A DNA stretch of 58,166 nt from assembly GCA_017626355.1 (NCBI GenBank), contig JAGAIY010000003.1, positions 1-58,166 on the forward strand, in the 5' to 3' direction. Below are positions 36,784 through 46,477 of the stretch, one piece after another; the stretch's first letter is position 1, and each line of letters opens with the position of its first letter. This DNA comes from Bacteroidales bacterium. Its GTDB lineage: Bacteria; Bacteroidota; Bacteroidia; Bacteroidales; UBA932. A model generated the notes under the pieces. The model was not told the DNA's origin. It worked only from the letters and a program-made list of their open reading frames with translations, and did no database searches. A program made the translations under genes and the position numbers.

Positions 36784-39700
36784 TCAGAATTCCATCACTT
36801 CTCCACTCTGCACATACCATAACGCAGCACGCACATCATTATATTCCATCCTCCTCAATATATCGGCGTAGCGCCTTACCTGTCTGACATACCGAGGGTC
36901 ATGAGCTCCGAACTTATAGTCGATGACCCGGATGCATTCTCCGTCCGTCACCACCCTGTCCGGACGGGAGATGCTGCCGTCTGTATCGATCAGTTCCCTC
37001 TCGTTCATAACCGCGCTCCTGTCCGGAGGGAACCAGCCTCTTGCTTCCGCCTCGGCTATACGCTCCGACAGCAGAGGCTCCGCCAGGGCAGCCTCCTCCC
37101 CTGTAAGTTCGCCGTCAAGGACAGCCTGCAGCACGGAAGAATGCAGATCCTCAGGAAGAACCACACGGGAAAGGATGCCATGAAGAACCACTCCCCTGAT
37201 CCTGTTTGAGGCAGAAACGCCTGTCAGGCCCTCGTCGGAGAAGAAATCCAGCCCGTCGGAAGAAAGCCTGAGCCTTCCTCCATCAGAATTGAGCGGCCAG
37301 GATCCGAAACCGGCATGCATGACTTCAGCCGCAGAAGCAGCCTCATGGACAGGCTCCGGCATCTCTCCCCTGCGGAAGGTCACAGCTCCGTCTTCCTGCG
37401 TTCCCTCCATGGCAAAGCCCAGTTCCTTCCCGTTTCTTGCGAGATATGCAAACGTCCACTGAGAAAAACCGCTGAACTTCATATCGTCAGCCACACATCC
37501 ATCCTCAGTCAGTTCCACACCGGAAGGCAGAGGTGCTATCAAGGTCATCGCTCCTGATGCTCGTGTGAAAGCTACATACATGACATTCAGATTATCCACA
37601 TACTGCATGAGGAGTTCCTCCCGATACCTTTCGACGAAAAGGGTGTCAGTACTCTTTCCGGACAGATATACATCATAAACACCGTCAGCAACGGATTCCA
37701 GAACCGTATCCTTGACATCCGGACGGGACCATCTGCTCGTGAATGTGTAGAAGCTGACCGATTCAAGAGAAGGGAAGATGACATATGGAAAATCAAGGCC
37801 CTTTGATTTATGCACCGTCATTATGCGCACGGAACCGTCGGACTTCGGTGAACTGATGCTCGACTTGTCCTCGGCCCATTTCTTCAGGAAGCTCCTGAGA
37901 CTGTTTCCCTCTGTGGTCACGAACTCAAGCAGCATATCCATAAAGGATTGTATATAAAGGATTTCCGAATCATAGGTATCCGGATCCACTTCATGAAGCC
38001 TGCGCAGGAGTTCTTCGCATAGGTCGACCAACGAGTGCCAGCAGGCCGGCAGCTCTATGCCGAGAGAAGACGCAAGATGCAGAGCCATGCTGTCCTGAGG
38101 GTTCTCGATGCCGGCCAACAGAGAGGACAGACGGCGTACCGTGAGAGATGAAGATATTCTCAGAGAGTCATCCGACAATACCGGTATACCATTGGCAATC
38201 AGATATTCAGCGATGTCACCGCCCTCCTGGTTCATACGGACCAGAATCGTGATCTCGCCCAACCTGTATCCCTTGGCCACGGCGGAATGCACCGCATTCA
38301 GGATAGAGGGATAGAAGGCATCCCTGTCGCAGAACATCGCCTCAACCATTCCCCGCCTTTCCTTATGATGAACCTTCTGCCCGACATCCGAGTATATTCC
38401 GCTTATGACTTCACCTTCGCCGAAACGCCTGTCGAGATAGGCGGCTGCAGCCTTGAAATATGCATTATTGAATTCGACGATGTCAAGGCAGCTTCTGAAA
38501 TTGGTATCAAGACTGTCTGACTGCGTCCTGTCCGGAAAATCATCAGCAACCTGATTCTCAAGCAGATCCCACTCGGACTGACGCCAGCGGTAGATGCTCT
38601 GCTTGACGTCTCCCACTATAAGATTCTCATTGCCGGAAGCCACACTGTTTTCGAGAAGAGGACGGAAATTGTCCCACTGTACAAGTGAGGTGTCCTGGAA
38701 CTCGTCCAGAAGGAAATGATCATAGCGGACTCCCGACTTCTCATAGATGAAAGGTGTGTCGCATCCGTCTATTATGCCCTTGAGGATATTGTTGGTCCGG
38801 TCTATCGTAAGGACATTCTTTTCCTTCATTATAGCATGGTAGTTAGCATACAGGTCATTTGCCACGGCAAAGCCGTAAACCTGTCTTCTCAGCTGAAGAG
38901 CGGTATTATAGACCTTGTATTCCACATCGAACAGAGACAGGAAGGAAGAAACGGCCTCTTCGAGCTCAGCTGTCACCATGCCCTCCATATATTTCTTTGC
39001 CTTGGGGTACCATAAAGAGACATCCGATGCATTCCTGCGGAAAGAATCCGTCACCATCGGTACCGGCTCGTCCTTTTCCAAAGCGGCATATTTCTTCAGA
39101 TTACTGCTCATAAAATGACGCGACGTGTCGAAAGGATCAAGCCCTGCAGCATCAAAGGCCGCATATATGGCCTCTACAGAAGCTGCCAAGGCATCCGAAT
39201 ATTCCTCTATGACCTTTCTGCACCCTTCCTCAAGCAGGTTCAGCCTCTCGTCGGAATACAGGCTGCTTTCGTCTATCCCGGCCTCTTCAACCGCAATACG
39301 GAACTCCTCAGAATTGAAACGGTCAGCTACCTTCTTCAACGTGTAGTCAAGTCTGTATCCGTCTCCGTCTTCCAGCTGGGAAAGGGTCTTCCTTGTCATC
39401 CACTCCAGAGAACGCATATGCTCATCCGTCTCGGTGAGCGAATCCAGAAGCCGGTCCACACTTTCCCTCACAAGCGAGCCTTTGTCAAGTTCTATGGAAT
39501 ATGAAGAGAACTGTCCTATCTCTCTTGCAAATGCCTTGAGGGTCTGCTGGAAGAAGCGGTCGATGGTACTTACTGCGAAGGCGCTGTAATCGTGCAGAAT
39601 GTTGCACAGCAATGTTTCAGCGGCTTCCGACAAGGACCCGGCATCAGGATAGACCGAAGGTACGAATTCGCTGTAATATCCTGAACTGCAAGGATCTTTG

Positions 39701-39885
39701 GCCAGTCTGTGAAGTTCCTTGAGGATTCTGTCCTTCATCTCGTCTGTCGCCTTGTTGGTGAACGTAACAGCAAGTATGTGCCGGTACGAATGACTGTCAT
39801 GGCCGGCAAGAAGAAGCTTTATATACTGTTTTGCAAGGTTCCATGTCTTACCTGAACCTGCTGATGCCTTCAAAACCTTTATCAT
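36784..39885 (-). CDS. addA: AddA-like UvrD-family helicase/nuclease
   Basis: AddA, with AddB, resects double-strand breaks for recombination. The 1033-residue protein has Walker A ASAGSGKT at 7-14, the UvrD motif II DEFQDTS near residue 392, helicase motif SIYRWRQSEWDLL, motif V TVHKSKGLDFPYV, and a C-terminal PD-(D/E)XK nuclease with D989-Y990-K991. It starts ten bases after the addB stop. The partner AddB also has a nuclease, as expected of the AddAB rather than RecBCD type. Confidence 0.92.
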   Translation of the reverse strand: MIKVLKASAGSGKTWNLAKQYIKLLLAGHDSHSYRHILAVTFTNKATDEMKDRILKELHRLAKDPCSSGYYSEFVPSVYPDAGSLSEAAETLLCNILHDYSAFAVSTIDRFFQQTLKAFAREIGQFSSYSIELDKGSLVRESVDRLLDSLTETDEHMRSLEWMTRKTLSQLEDGDGYRLDYTLKKVADRFNSEEFRIAVEEAGIDESSLYSDERLNLLEEGCRKVIEEYSDALAASVEAIYAAFDAAGLDPFDTSRHFMSSNLKKYAALEKDEPVPMVTDSFRRNASDVSLWYPKAKKYMEGMVTAELEEAVSSFLSLFDVEYKVYNTALQLRRQVYGFAVANDLYANYHAIMKEKNVLTIDRTNNILKGIIDGCDTPFIYEKSGVRYDHFLLDEFQDTSLVQWDNFRPLLENSVASGNENLIVGDVKQSIYRWRQSEWDLLENQVADDFPDRTQSDSLDTNFRSCLDIVEFNNAYFKAAAAYLDRRFGEGEVISGIYSDVGQKVHHKERRGMVEAMFCDRDAFYPSILNAVHSAVAKGYRLGEITILVRMNQEGGDIAEYLIANGIPVLSDDSLRISSSLTVRRLSSLLAGIENPQDSMALHLASSLGIELPACWHSLVDLCEELLRRLHEVDPDTYDSEILYIQSFMDMLLEFVTTEGNSLRSFLKKWAEDKSSISSPKSDGSVRIMTVHKSKGLDFPYVIFPSLESVSFYTFTSRWSRPDVKDTVLESVADGVYDVYLSGKSTDTLFVERYREELLMQYVDNLNVMYVAFTRASGAMTLIAPLPSGVELTEDGCVADDMKFSGFSQWTFAYLARNGKELGFAMEGTQEDGAVTFRRGEMPEPVHEAASAAEVMHAGFGSWPLNSDGGRLRLSSDGLDFFSDEGLTGVSASNRIRGVVLHGILSRVVLPEDLHSSVLQAVLDGELTGEEAALAEPLLSERIAEAEARGWFPPDRSAVMNERELIDTDGSISRPDRVVTDGECIRVIDYKFGAHDPRYVRQVRRYADILRRMEYNDVRAALWYVQSGEVMEF

Positions 39886-39895
39886 ACCTATCCTC

Positions 39896-42832
39896 CTATC
39901 TTCCGCAAATCATCCTGAAATCACAATATCTGCAGGCATCGGTCTCCTGCGTCTTACTGAAAGGCACATTCCTGTCACGTATCTCAGCTATCATTGCCGA
40001 GAGCCTTTCATCCATCAGTTCACCGAATCTTCCGCTTGAAGGGAACACGGAAGGAACATTCCTGAAAAGATCGGATGTAGCATATAACGAATTGCACAGC
40101 TGTTCCTGTCCCGACACCAGACCTGAAGCCTGAACCATCCTGTCATAGATATGGAACTGAAGGGCGGCCTTGTTCGCCTTCCTCACCTCATAGGCGGAAT
40201 CAAAGACCTTCTCCACGGCACTCTGGGCCATATCATCCGTCACGGCGATCACAGAAGGCGAATCGTTGCCTGTCTTGTAATCCACCATACGTATCATACC
40301 CGGTACAATGGAATCCATCCTGTCGACTACTCCAAAGAAAGGAACCCCATACAGCTGGGCATACACCTTCTTCTCCAGACCTGCCATATCAAACCCGTCC
40401 GAGCCGTACCTCGCCAGAAGCAGCAGATCCTTCCTAACAGTCTCCATGACATAACGGACGATGACTCTCTGGACAACAAGATCGCGTCCGGTGATCTCAT
40501 CAGTCTTCAGTTCAGCCTTCATCAGCGACACCACCTTGCTTCTGACATCGTCCTCTCTTGCAAGCCAGCTTTCAAGATATGAAGCTGTAACCTTAGGTAT
40601 TCCTTCAGATCCGCTTCCCTCGAGCTTTTCGAACGGCCCGTCCGACTTCATGGCCTCTTCCCCATGGTACAAGGCCCACATGGCGTTATGATAGACATTA
40701 CCGATCATCGCATTATCCAGAGACTCAGCCACTTCCTCATCCTTCTTGAGCCTCAGCACCGACTGATAGCAGAACTTCATAGGGCAGATGACATAGTTCT
40801 GAAGTGCGGACACAGACCAGGTCATCGTTCCGATCCTCTCCATCATTTCCTCGGTCTTCTCCATATCCTCCTGCATTTCCTGAGAGGCGGCAGAACCGGC
40901 CTCCGCGACATGATGACAGACATCCACTCCGAAATGATACCTGAGCTGCTTTATGTAACGGCTCTCCTCCCCTCTCTTGAGTCCCTCACTTCGAGAGTCA
41001 TACACCATCCACACATTCTCCGCCCTGGAAACGAGGCGGTAGAAGTAATAGGCCCAGATTGCATCCTGATATTCATAGGTAGGCAGGGAAAAGGCCTTGC
41101 GAAGCTCCGGAGGTACAAACGACGAACTGACATTCCTCCTCGGGAACATGCCTTCATTGCACGAAAGAATTATCACATTGCGGAAATCCAGGGCACGGGT
41201 CTCGAGAGGGCCCATGATCTGAAGACCCTTGAGCGGCTCACCCTTGAAAGGTATCGTCAGTCCGGACATAAGGGAGTCCAGAAGGCGGACGAAAGTCGAA
41301 GGCTGAACGGCCAGCTTCTTGGCCCTCAATGAGTTTATGCTGCTGTAGCACTGCCTTGCGAACTCAAGTTCCAGAGCCATGTCGGGATTACCCGCGAGCA
41401 TCGGGGCAAGGAACACGATTACATCCTGAAGATATGCGGCCAGAGCATCTGTCTGACCGGAATCTGCGACAGAAGGTTCGACAGCCACTGGGCGGAAGAC
41501 GGTCTCAAGAAGAGGATGTCCGGAAAAATCATCCTGATGGATATAATATCTTCCATCACGGCGTATCGCGGCTATCCTCTCCCTGCATTCCGACATATCA
41601 TCGGAAGACAGTACGGTCTTCATGACACCGGAAGACAGGATATCCCAGACCTGCTTATGATAGAAATACCAGCCGTTATCCTTCCTGCGGAGATGCATCT
41701 GCATCCTGGCGACATCGGACACGAGAACGTAAAGTTCGCTGGCCGACATCGGGTAACCCATCGTTACATTTATATCCTGTATGTTTTCCGGAATGGAATT
41801 CAGCAGAGGCATCAGAAGAGACTCGTCAGGTATCACCACAGCCGTATCACTGCTGCTGCGCAGGGCATCGTCCTTGTATCCGATCCTCTCAAGTATCGGA
41901 GCGACGTGCTTGACCTGCCCGTAAGAGGACGGGACGCTGAGCGTATTGAAGGATGTCTTGCCGATTCCCTCGTCATCGGGAATGAAGACAGGAGGAAACT
42001 CCTTCACATTGTCAGCCATGAAGAAGGACGACCTGTTCCTTTCATCCCTTATCATGTCCCCGGACCAGTCCCAGCAGAATTCCACCTTACCGTTATCCCT
42101 CAGCCGCCTGAGAAGCGTCTTCTCACATTCGTTCAAGGCATTCAACCCGACAACGACATAGGACGAGTCAGGACAGAACCGGTCAGATTCGGCGATCGCC
42201 CGGTATACCATTCCCTCGTAAGCCAAGCCCTTGCCGCGCAATCTGTCATTATACATGGTGTAAAGCGGATACAGCAGATTCCAGATCTGAAGAAAACGTT
42301 CCTTGACGTTCGGGTCGTCCGAATCTAGATTTACCGTAAGCTTTCCGCTGCGGTCATTGAAATGAGACACAAAGTTCTCGATTGCACAACGCTGTGTCTC
42401 AGTAAGATATGAATAACTGTCCTGAATGGCCTTGAAGTCAGCGACATTCGCAAAAAGCTGCTTTGGAGATGCCAGATACTTGTCCACGTCATTGAAGTCC
42501 GCCAGTATAACATCACCCCAGAAGAAGAACTCATCCAGCGGTTCCGCCTTCGGATTAAGCTCCCTGTAACATTCATACAGTTCCACAAGCAGAGTCACCT
42601 TATCGGTCACATTCAGTCCGCCGATCCTGTAGAAAAGATCGTTTATAGTCATCATCTGCGGAGCCATGACAGGCTTCCCGTCACCTCTGGAAGCAGATTC
42701 CGCCACCTTCATACTCAACCATTTGCGGAAGAATACCATGGAACGGCGGTTCGGAAAGACAAAGCATCTGCTGCTGATGTCCCCCCTGTCATAATAATGG
42801 TCAGCGACCTGTTTCAGAAACGGCTGGATCAT
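39896..42832 (-). CDS. addB: AddB-like PD-(D/E)XK nuclease with Fe-S cluster cysteines
   Basis: This 978-residue protein has an inactive helicase-like N-terminal body and a C-terminal nuclease. The nuclease motif is D851-Y852-K853, after a domain beginning near residue 680. Four cysteines fit the AddB Fe-S staple: C683 (ICP) upstream, then C967, C970 and C976 at the extreme C-terminus. I start it at ATG 42832, because the promoter box lies at 42851-42858 and would cover an upstream ATG at 42853. The addA gene follows after ten bases. Confidence 0.9.
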   Translation of the reverse strand: MIQPFLKQVADHYYDRGDISSRCFVFPNRRSMVFFRKWLSMKVAESASRGDGKPVMAPQMMTINDLFYRIGGLNVTDKVTLLVELYECYRELNPKAEPLDEFFFWGDVILADFNDVDKYLASPKQLFANVADFKAIQDSYSYLTETQRCAIENFVSHFNDRSGKLTVNLDSDDPNVKERFLQIWNLLYPLYTMYNDRLRGKGLAYEGMVYRAIAESDRFCPDSSYVVVGLNALNECEKTLLRRLRDNGKVEFCWDWSGDMIRDERNRSSFFMADNVKEFPPVFIPDDEGIGKTSFNTLSVPSSYGQVKHVAPILERIGYKDDALRSSSDTAVVIPDESLLMPLLNSIPENIQDINVTMGYPMSASELYVLVSDVARMQMHLRRKDNGWYFYHKQVWDILSSGVMKTVLSSDDMSECRERIAAIRRDGRYYIHQDDFSGHPLLETVFRPVAVEPSVADSGQTDALAAYLQDVIVFLAPMLAGNPDMALELEFARQCYSSINSLRAKKLAVQPSTFVRLLDSLMSGLTIPFKGEPLKGLQIMGPLETRALDFRNVIILSCNEGMFPRRNVSSSFVPPELRKAFSLPTYEYQDAIWAYYFYRLVSRAENVWMVYDSRSEGLKRGEESRYIKQLRYHFGVDVCHHVAEAGSAASQEMQEDMEKTEEMMERIGTMTWSVSALQNYVICPMKFCYQSVLRLKKDEEVAESLDNAMIGNVYHNAMWALYHGEEAMKSDGPFEKLEGSGSEGIPKVTASYLESWLAREDDVRSKVVSLMKAELKTDEITGRDLVVQRVIVRYVMETVRKDLLLLARYGSDGFDMAGLEKKVYAQLYGVPFFGVVDRMDSIVPGMIRMVDYKTGNDSPSVIAVTDDMAQSAVEKVFDSAYEVRKANKAALQFHIYDRMVQASGLVSGQEQLCNSLYATSDLFRNVPSVFPSSGRFGELMDERLSAMIAEIRDRNVPFSKTQETDACRYCDFRMICGR

Positions 42833-42850
42833 ATCTATTCCCTTTTGATG

Positions 42851-42858
42851 CAAAGATA
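42851..42858 (-). promoter_or_regulatory. -7 box (TATCTTTG) for addB-addA; sits in a 16-base palindrome
   Basis: CAAAGATA on the plus strand, 19 bases before ATG 42832. It overlaps the perfect palindrome AAAGATAGCTATCTTT at 42852-42867. Confidence 0.5.
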
Positions 42859-42890
42859 GCTATCTTTTATGCCAATCCACGGCACAAGAC

Positions 42891-42919
42891 AAAAAAAGGC
42901 GACCGCATTCACGATCGCC
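42891..42919 (-). terminator. Intrinsic terminator after the ferredoxin gene
   Basis: On the minus strand GGCGATCG pairs with CGGTCGCC (eight pairs, one G-T, six-base loop), followed by seven Ts. It lies about 22 bases after the ferredoxin stop and separates it from addB. Confidence 0.85.
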
Positions 42920-42940
42920 GTCATTCCGGATCTGTCAGGA

Positions 42941-43111
42941 TTACTCACCTGCAACGATAGCACCCATAGGGCACGCATCAGCGCAAGTTCCGCAATCCAA
43001 ACAAGTGTTAGGGTCAATCTTGTAGATATCACCCTCTGAAATAGCTCCTGTAGGGCACTCGCCAATGCAAGTTCCGCAAGCTACGCAATCGTCAGTAATT
43101 CTGTAAGCCAT
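42941..43111 (-). CDS. 2[4Fe-4S] ferredoxin, 56 residues
   Basis: The reverse strand encodes a complete 56-residue protein starting MAYRITDDCVACGTC and ending AIVAGE. It has two CxxCxxCxxxCP clusters: C9, C12, C15 and C19 with a proline next, and a second set at about C37, C40, C43 and C47. This is the bacterial-type ferredoxin that carries low-potential electrons between pyruvate:ferredoxin oxidoreductase, hydrogenases and similar enzymes. It is a single gene with its own promoter and terminator. No operon partner is visible. Confidence 0.95.
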   Translation of the reverse strand: MAYRITDDCVACGTCIGECPTGAISEGDIYKIDPNTCLDCGTCADACPMGAIVAGE

Positions 43112-43171
43112 TTTAAATATTATTTAAATTGTTAGTGTTGTCGGTCATGGATGCCTCATGCATCCGAACCG

Positions 43172-43179
43172 CAAATTTA
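43172..43179 (-). promoter_or_regulatory. -7 box (TAAATTTG) for ferredoxin
   Basis: CAAATTTA on the plus strand, 61 bases upstream of the ATG at 43111. Confidence 0.55.
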
Positions 43180-43224
43180 GTCATTTATTTTTATATTCAA
43201 AGCCGCTTATCTGATGTTTTGTAC

Positions 43225-43232
43225 TATCTTTG
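43225..43232 (+). promoter_or_regulatory. -7 box (TATCTTTG) for the DUF1573 gene
   Basis: Perfect TAnnTTTG match 22 bases before ATG 43254. Confidence 0.6.
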
Positions 43233-43253
43233 TAATGATGTAAACGACTTTTT

Positions 43254-44357
43254 ATGAAAACACATACAAATTTCATAGCACTTTCAATTCTGTGTCTGCT
43301 CTCGTTCGTGCTGCCGCTCGATGCCCAGGAGAAGATCGGGGAAGCCATCGAAATAGACAAGACTGTGCACAATTTCGGAGACATAATGCTCGACAGCGGG
43401 CCGGTTTCATGCACATTCACAGTGAAGAACATCGGCAGCAAGCCCTTGGTCATATACAATGCCGTGACCACCTGCGGCTGTACAAAGGCGGATTGGACGA
43501 AGGAGCCCATCATGCCGGGAAAGACAGGTAAGATTTCCGCGACCTACTCGAATGACGAAGGACCTTATCCTTTCGACAAGAGCCTCACCGTGTATTTCTC
43601 AGAACCGAAGAAACCTGTGGTGCTGAAGATGAGAGGTGTATGCATGGAAAAGGAAGTCCCTCTCGAACAGACATATACGGTCAGGTACGGCCCGTTGGGT
43701 ATACGCGAGGCCTACCTCAAATGCGGAAACATGGAACAGGGCGGAATGAAAAGCAACAGCGTGACTGTAGCCAATCTGTCCGGCTCCCCCATCAATGTAA
43801 ATTTCGGTGACGTCTCGGAGAACCTTGAAATATCAGTATCTCCTAATCCGATTCCGGCAGGCAAGACTGCCGAACTTTCATTCTGCGTGACGGCCGACAG
43901 GGACCTCTGGGGAAAGAACTACTACTGGGCCACTCCCATCATTGACGGAAAGACCTACAGGAACGCGGATAACAGCAGCAGGGTAGGCATCTGGGCCATA
44001 ACAAAGGAGAATTTCGACAATCTTACCAGCGAACAGAAGGCCAAGTCAGCAAGACCGCATTTCGAAAGCAGCACCTATACATTCGGCAAGGTCAAGAGAG
44101 GGGAAACCATCCATGCCGAATTCTCTTTCAAGAATGTCGGACAGACCTGCTTCACCGTCTACAAGGTGGATACAGATGCGCAGAGCTGGTCACACAGCGA
44201 CATACCGGGAGCAAGACCGGGAGAAGAGGTAAAGTTCAGGGTTCATCTTGACACGGCAGACATGCCTGCAGGAGAAACACTTGTAATAGTCTCGCTGATA
44301 ACCAATTCCCCACTCAGACCGATCGTTAATCTATTCATTACAGGCTGGTTGGAATAA
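43254..44357 (+). CDS. Secreted protein with two DUF1573 domains
   Basis: This 367-residue protein has a signal peptide (about 1-23, ending PLDAQ) and two Ig-like DUF1573 domains. The first (about 33-130) has TVHNFGDIMLDSGPVSCTF and CGCT; the second (about 268-365) has YTFGKVKRGETIHAEFSF and SLITNSPLRP. A linking beta region lies between. DUF1573 is common in Bacteroidota envelopes, with no known enzyme role. Its stop TAA overlaps the ATG of the next gene, so it is coupled to the transporter. Confidence 0.87.
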   Translation: MKTHTNFIALSILCLLSFVLPLDAQEKIGEAIEIDKTVHNFGDIMLDSGPVSCTFTVKNIGSKPLVIYNAVTTCGCTKADWTKEPIMPGKTGKISATYSNDEGPYPFDKSLTVYFSEPKKPVVLKMRGVCMEKEVPLEQTYTVRYGPLGIREAYLKCGNMEQGGMKSNSVTVANLSGSPINVNFGDVSENLEISVSPNPIPAGKTAELSFCVTADRDLWGKNYYWATPIIDGKTYRNADNSSRVGIWAITKENFDNLTSEQKAKSARPHFESSTYTFGKVKRGETIHAEFSFKNVGQTCFTVYKVDTDAQSWSHSDIPGARPGEEVKFRVHLDTADMPAGETLVIVSLITNSPLRPIVNLFITGWLE

Positions 44358-45472
44358 TGCTTCACATACTGATCGACATACTTAGGAATTCAATCCTCAT
44401 AACAGGACTTGTCGTTGTCATGATGATGATGATCGAGTCCCTTAACATAGAATCCAAGGGTCTGTTCTTCAAAGGACTGCACAAGACCAGGATCGGCCAG
44501 GTAGTGTTCGGCGCCCTTCTGGGTTCCATTCCCGGCTGTATGGGCGGTTTCGCTGCGGTATCTCTCTACACCCACAGAATGTTCAGTTTCGGAGCCCTCA
44601 TCGCAATGATGATCGCATCTTCTGGCGACGAAGCCTTCGTGATGCTGGCCATGATTCCAAGGCAGGCTCTTGTGCTGTTCGCCATCCTGTTCGTCATTGC
44701 AGTTGTCGCAGGCATACTGACGGATCTCTTATGGGGCAGAAAGAATGAGGTTTCCTGCACGGAAGGCTATGCCATCCACAAGGAAGACCATGAACACGAA
44801 CACAGCCACCACACACACGGGCATACACGCTGGCACAGGATCCTGATGTTCATCGGCCTCGCCGTATTCATAGCCGCTCTTGCTACGGGCAGGCTCGGAC
44901 ATGACCACAGCGCGCACAGTCACACTGAAGACGGGCATGTACATACGGAAGCATGCGCACATGAGCATCACCATGAAGCCGAAGAACCGGCCTTCCATGT
45001 GGATCTTCTCAGCGAAGACTGGATGAACGTCCTTTTCGCCGGACTCAGCGTAATCATGCTCTTTGTCATAATATTCGCATCCGACCACTTTGTGGAAGGA
45101 CATCTGTGGGAACACATCGTCAAAAGACATCTTCCGACTATATTCGCATGGACCTTCGGAATACTTCTCCTGATGGGCATACTTCTTCAATATGTCGATG
45201 TGGACAGATGGATCAGCGACAACACCATCCTCATGATTCTGCTCGCGACATTGATAGGAATGATTCCGGAGTCGGGGCCGCATATGATTTTCGTGACCTT
45301 GTTTGCAGCAGGAGTGATACCGTTCCCTGTACTTCTTGCAAGCAGCATATCTCAGGACGGCCATGCTTCGATTCCTCTTCTGGCGGAAAGCAGGAAGAGT
45401 TTCCTATGGGCGAAGCTGATAAACTGCGGAGTCGCCATCATAGCCGGCCTTGCAGCGATGATGTTCATGTAA
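44357..45472 (+). CDS. Putative manganese transporter, His-rich loops
   Basis: This 371-residue membrane protein has about nine hydrophobic helices and belongs to the family annotated as putative manganese transporters. It has the repeat-like pair PGCMGGFAAVSLYTH near residue 55 and PESGPHMIFVTLFAAG near residue 297, and the DE motif SSGDEAFV near residue 90. Two cytosolic or periplasmic loops are rich in His, with Asp and Glu, near residues 143-155 and 180-210; these likely bind metal ions. Its ATG overlaps the upstream stop, forming a two-gene operon with DUF1573. Confidence 0.84.
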   Translation: MLHILIDILRNSILITGLVVVMMMMIESLNIESKGLFFKGLHKTRIGQVVFGALLGSIPGCMGGFAAVSLYTHRMFSFGALIAMMIASSGDEAFVMLAMIPRQALVLFAILFVIAVVAGILTDLLWGRKNEVSCTEGYAIHKEDHEHEHSHHTHGHTRWHRILMFIGLAVFIAALATGRLGHDHSAHSHTEDGHVHTEACAHEHHHEAEEPAFHVDLLSEDWMNVLFAGLSVIMLFVIIFASDHFVEGHLWEHIVKRHLPTIFAWTFGILLLMGILLQYVDVDRWISDNTILMILLATLIGMIPESGPHMIFVTLFAAGVIPFPVLLASSISQDGHASIPLLAESRKSFLWAKLINCGVAIIAGLAAMMFM

Positions 45473-46477
45473 TCACTTTCCGGCCTTGTAGAGCTGCCAG
45501 GAATTGTATAGATTGTGCCAGATGCTGTAAAGGCCTCCGACTATCGCCGTTTCCGGTGTCATGAAAGTATAGCCCAGCCAGATTGCAAAAACGGTATTCT
45601 TCTGCCCCAAAGACTGACCGGCAGTAACCTTCCTCATCTCCGTACCTCTCTGCTGCGAATGTGTGGTACGACGTGGACGATAGCGGCTTCCGACATATCG
45701 TCCGAGCAGGAACTGAAGGATGCAGCAGACAAGTGAGATCCCAGCCATGGCAAGCAGAAGACCGATTCTCATCGAGCTGTGCACTATGGACCTGACAGTA
45801 ACCGCAATGGCAAGAGTCAGGGCGACCGACCAAAGATAGAAGGCCAGATCCGGGAACTCAAGAAGCTTTCTGTGCACTTCAGGGGCCATATACCTGACCA
45901 TCCATGCAAAAAGACACGGAAGTATGAGAAGAGGGAAGATCTTTGCGACTATCATGCTGAACGCCATCCAGAAGGTCACGCCCTCAACAGGCTGGATAAG
46001 CGGAACGACCAGAGGGACAAGCACCGCCGCAACAAGATTGATCAGAACCGTGTAAGTCGTTATACCTGCGACATCTCCTCCGAGCTTACGTGTCACCACA
46101 GCAGCGGCTGTCGCCGTCGGGCAGATAAGGCAAAGCATTGCACTCTCAATCAGCACTATCCACCCATGACTCCCTTCAGGCAGCCATTTCATCAGGCCAT
46201 AAGCGCACAGACCAAGCAGGGCAAAGGAACCGCCCTGGATCAGAAGGAGCCACCAATGCCATCTGTGAGGTTTCAGGTCCTTCGGCTCTATCCTGCAGAA
46301 TGTCAGGAACAGCATGGAGAATATGAGCAAAGGCTGGAGCACACCTACAAGTGACTCCAGAAACGGGCCTGCAACATGAAAGTTCTCAGGCAGCGCATGA
46401 TATAAAAGATAAATGGATGCTCCCGTCAGCATTGCGATGGGAAGCATCCATTTTCTTATAGTTTCCTTTATATTCAC
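45473..46477 (-). CDS. Bile acid:sodium symporter-family membrane protein
   Basis: This 334-residue protein has about nine to ten hydrophobic helices and the BASS family C-terminal motif GQSLGQKNTVFAIWLGYTF near residue 290. The family moves bile acids, pyruvate, pantothenate or similar anions with sodium; the substrate here is not known. It appears to start at GTG 46477, overlapping the purF stop as GTGA. An ATG further inside would lose the first helix. It is last in the pur operon and abuts the transporter on the other strand with no gap. Confidence 0.85.
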   Translation of the reverse strand: MNIKETIRKWMLPIAMLTGASIYLLYHALPENFHVAGPFLESLVGVLQPLLIFSMLFLTFCRIEPKDLKPHRWHWWLLLIQGGSFALLGLCAYGLMKWLPEGSHGWIVLIESAMLCLICPTATAAAVVTRKLGGDVAGITTYTVLINLVAAVLVPLVVPLIQPVEGVTFWMAFSMIVAKIFPLLILPCLFAWMVRYMAPEVHRKLLEFPDLAFYLWSVALTLAIAVTVRSIVHSSMRIGLLLAMAGISLVCCILQFLLGRYVGSRYRPRRTTHSQQRGTEMRKVTAGQSLGQKNTVFAIWLGYTFMTPETAIVGGLYSIWHNLYNSWQLYKAGK

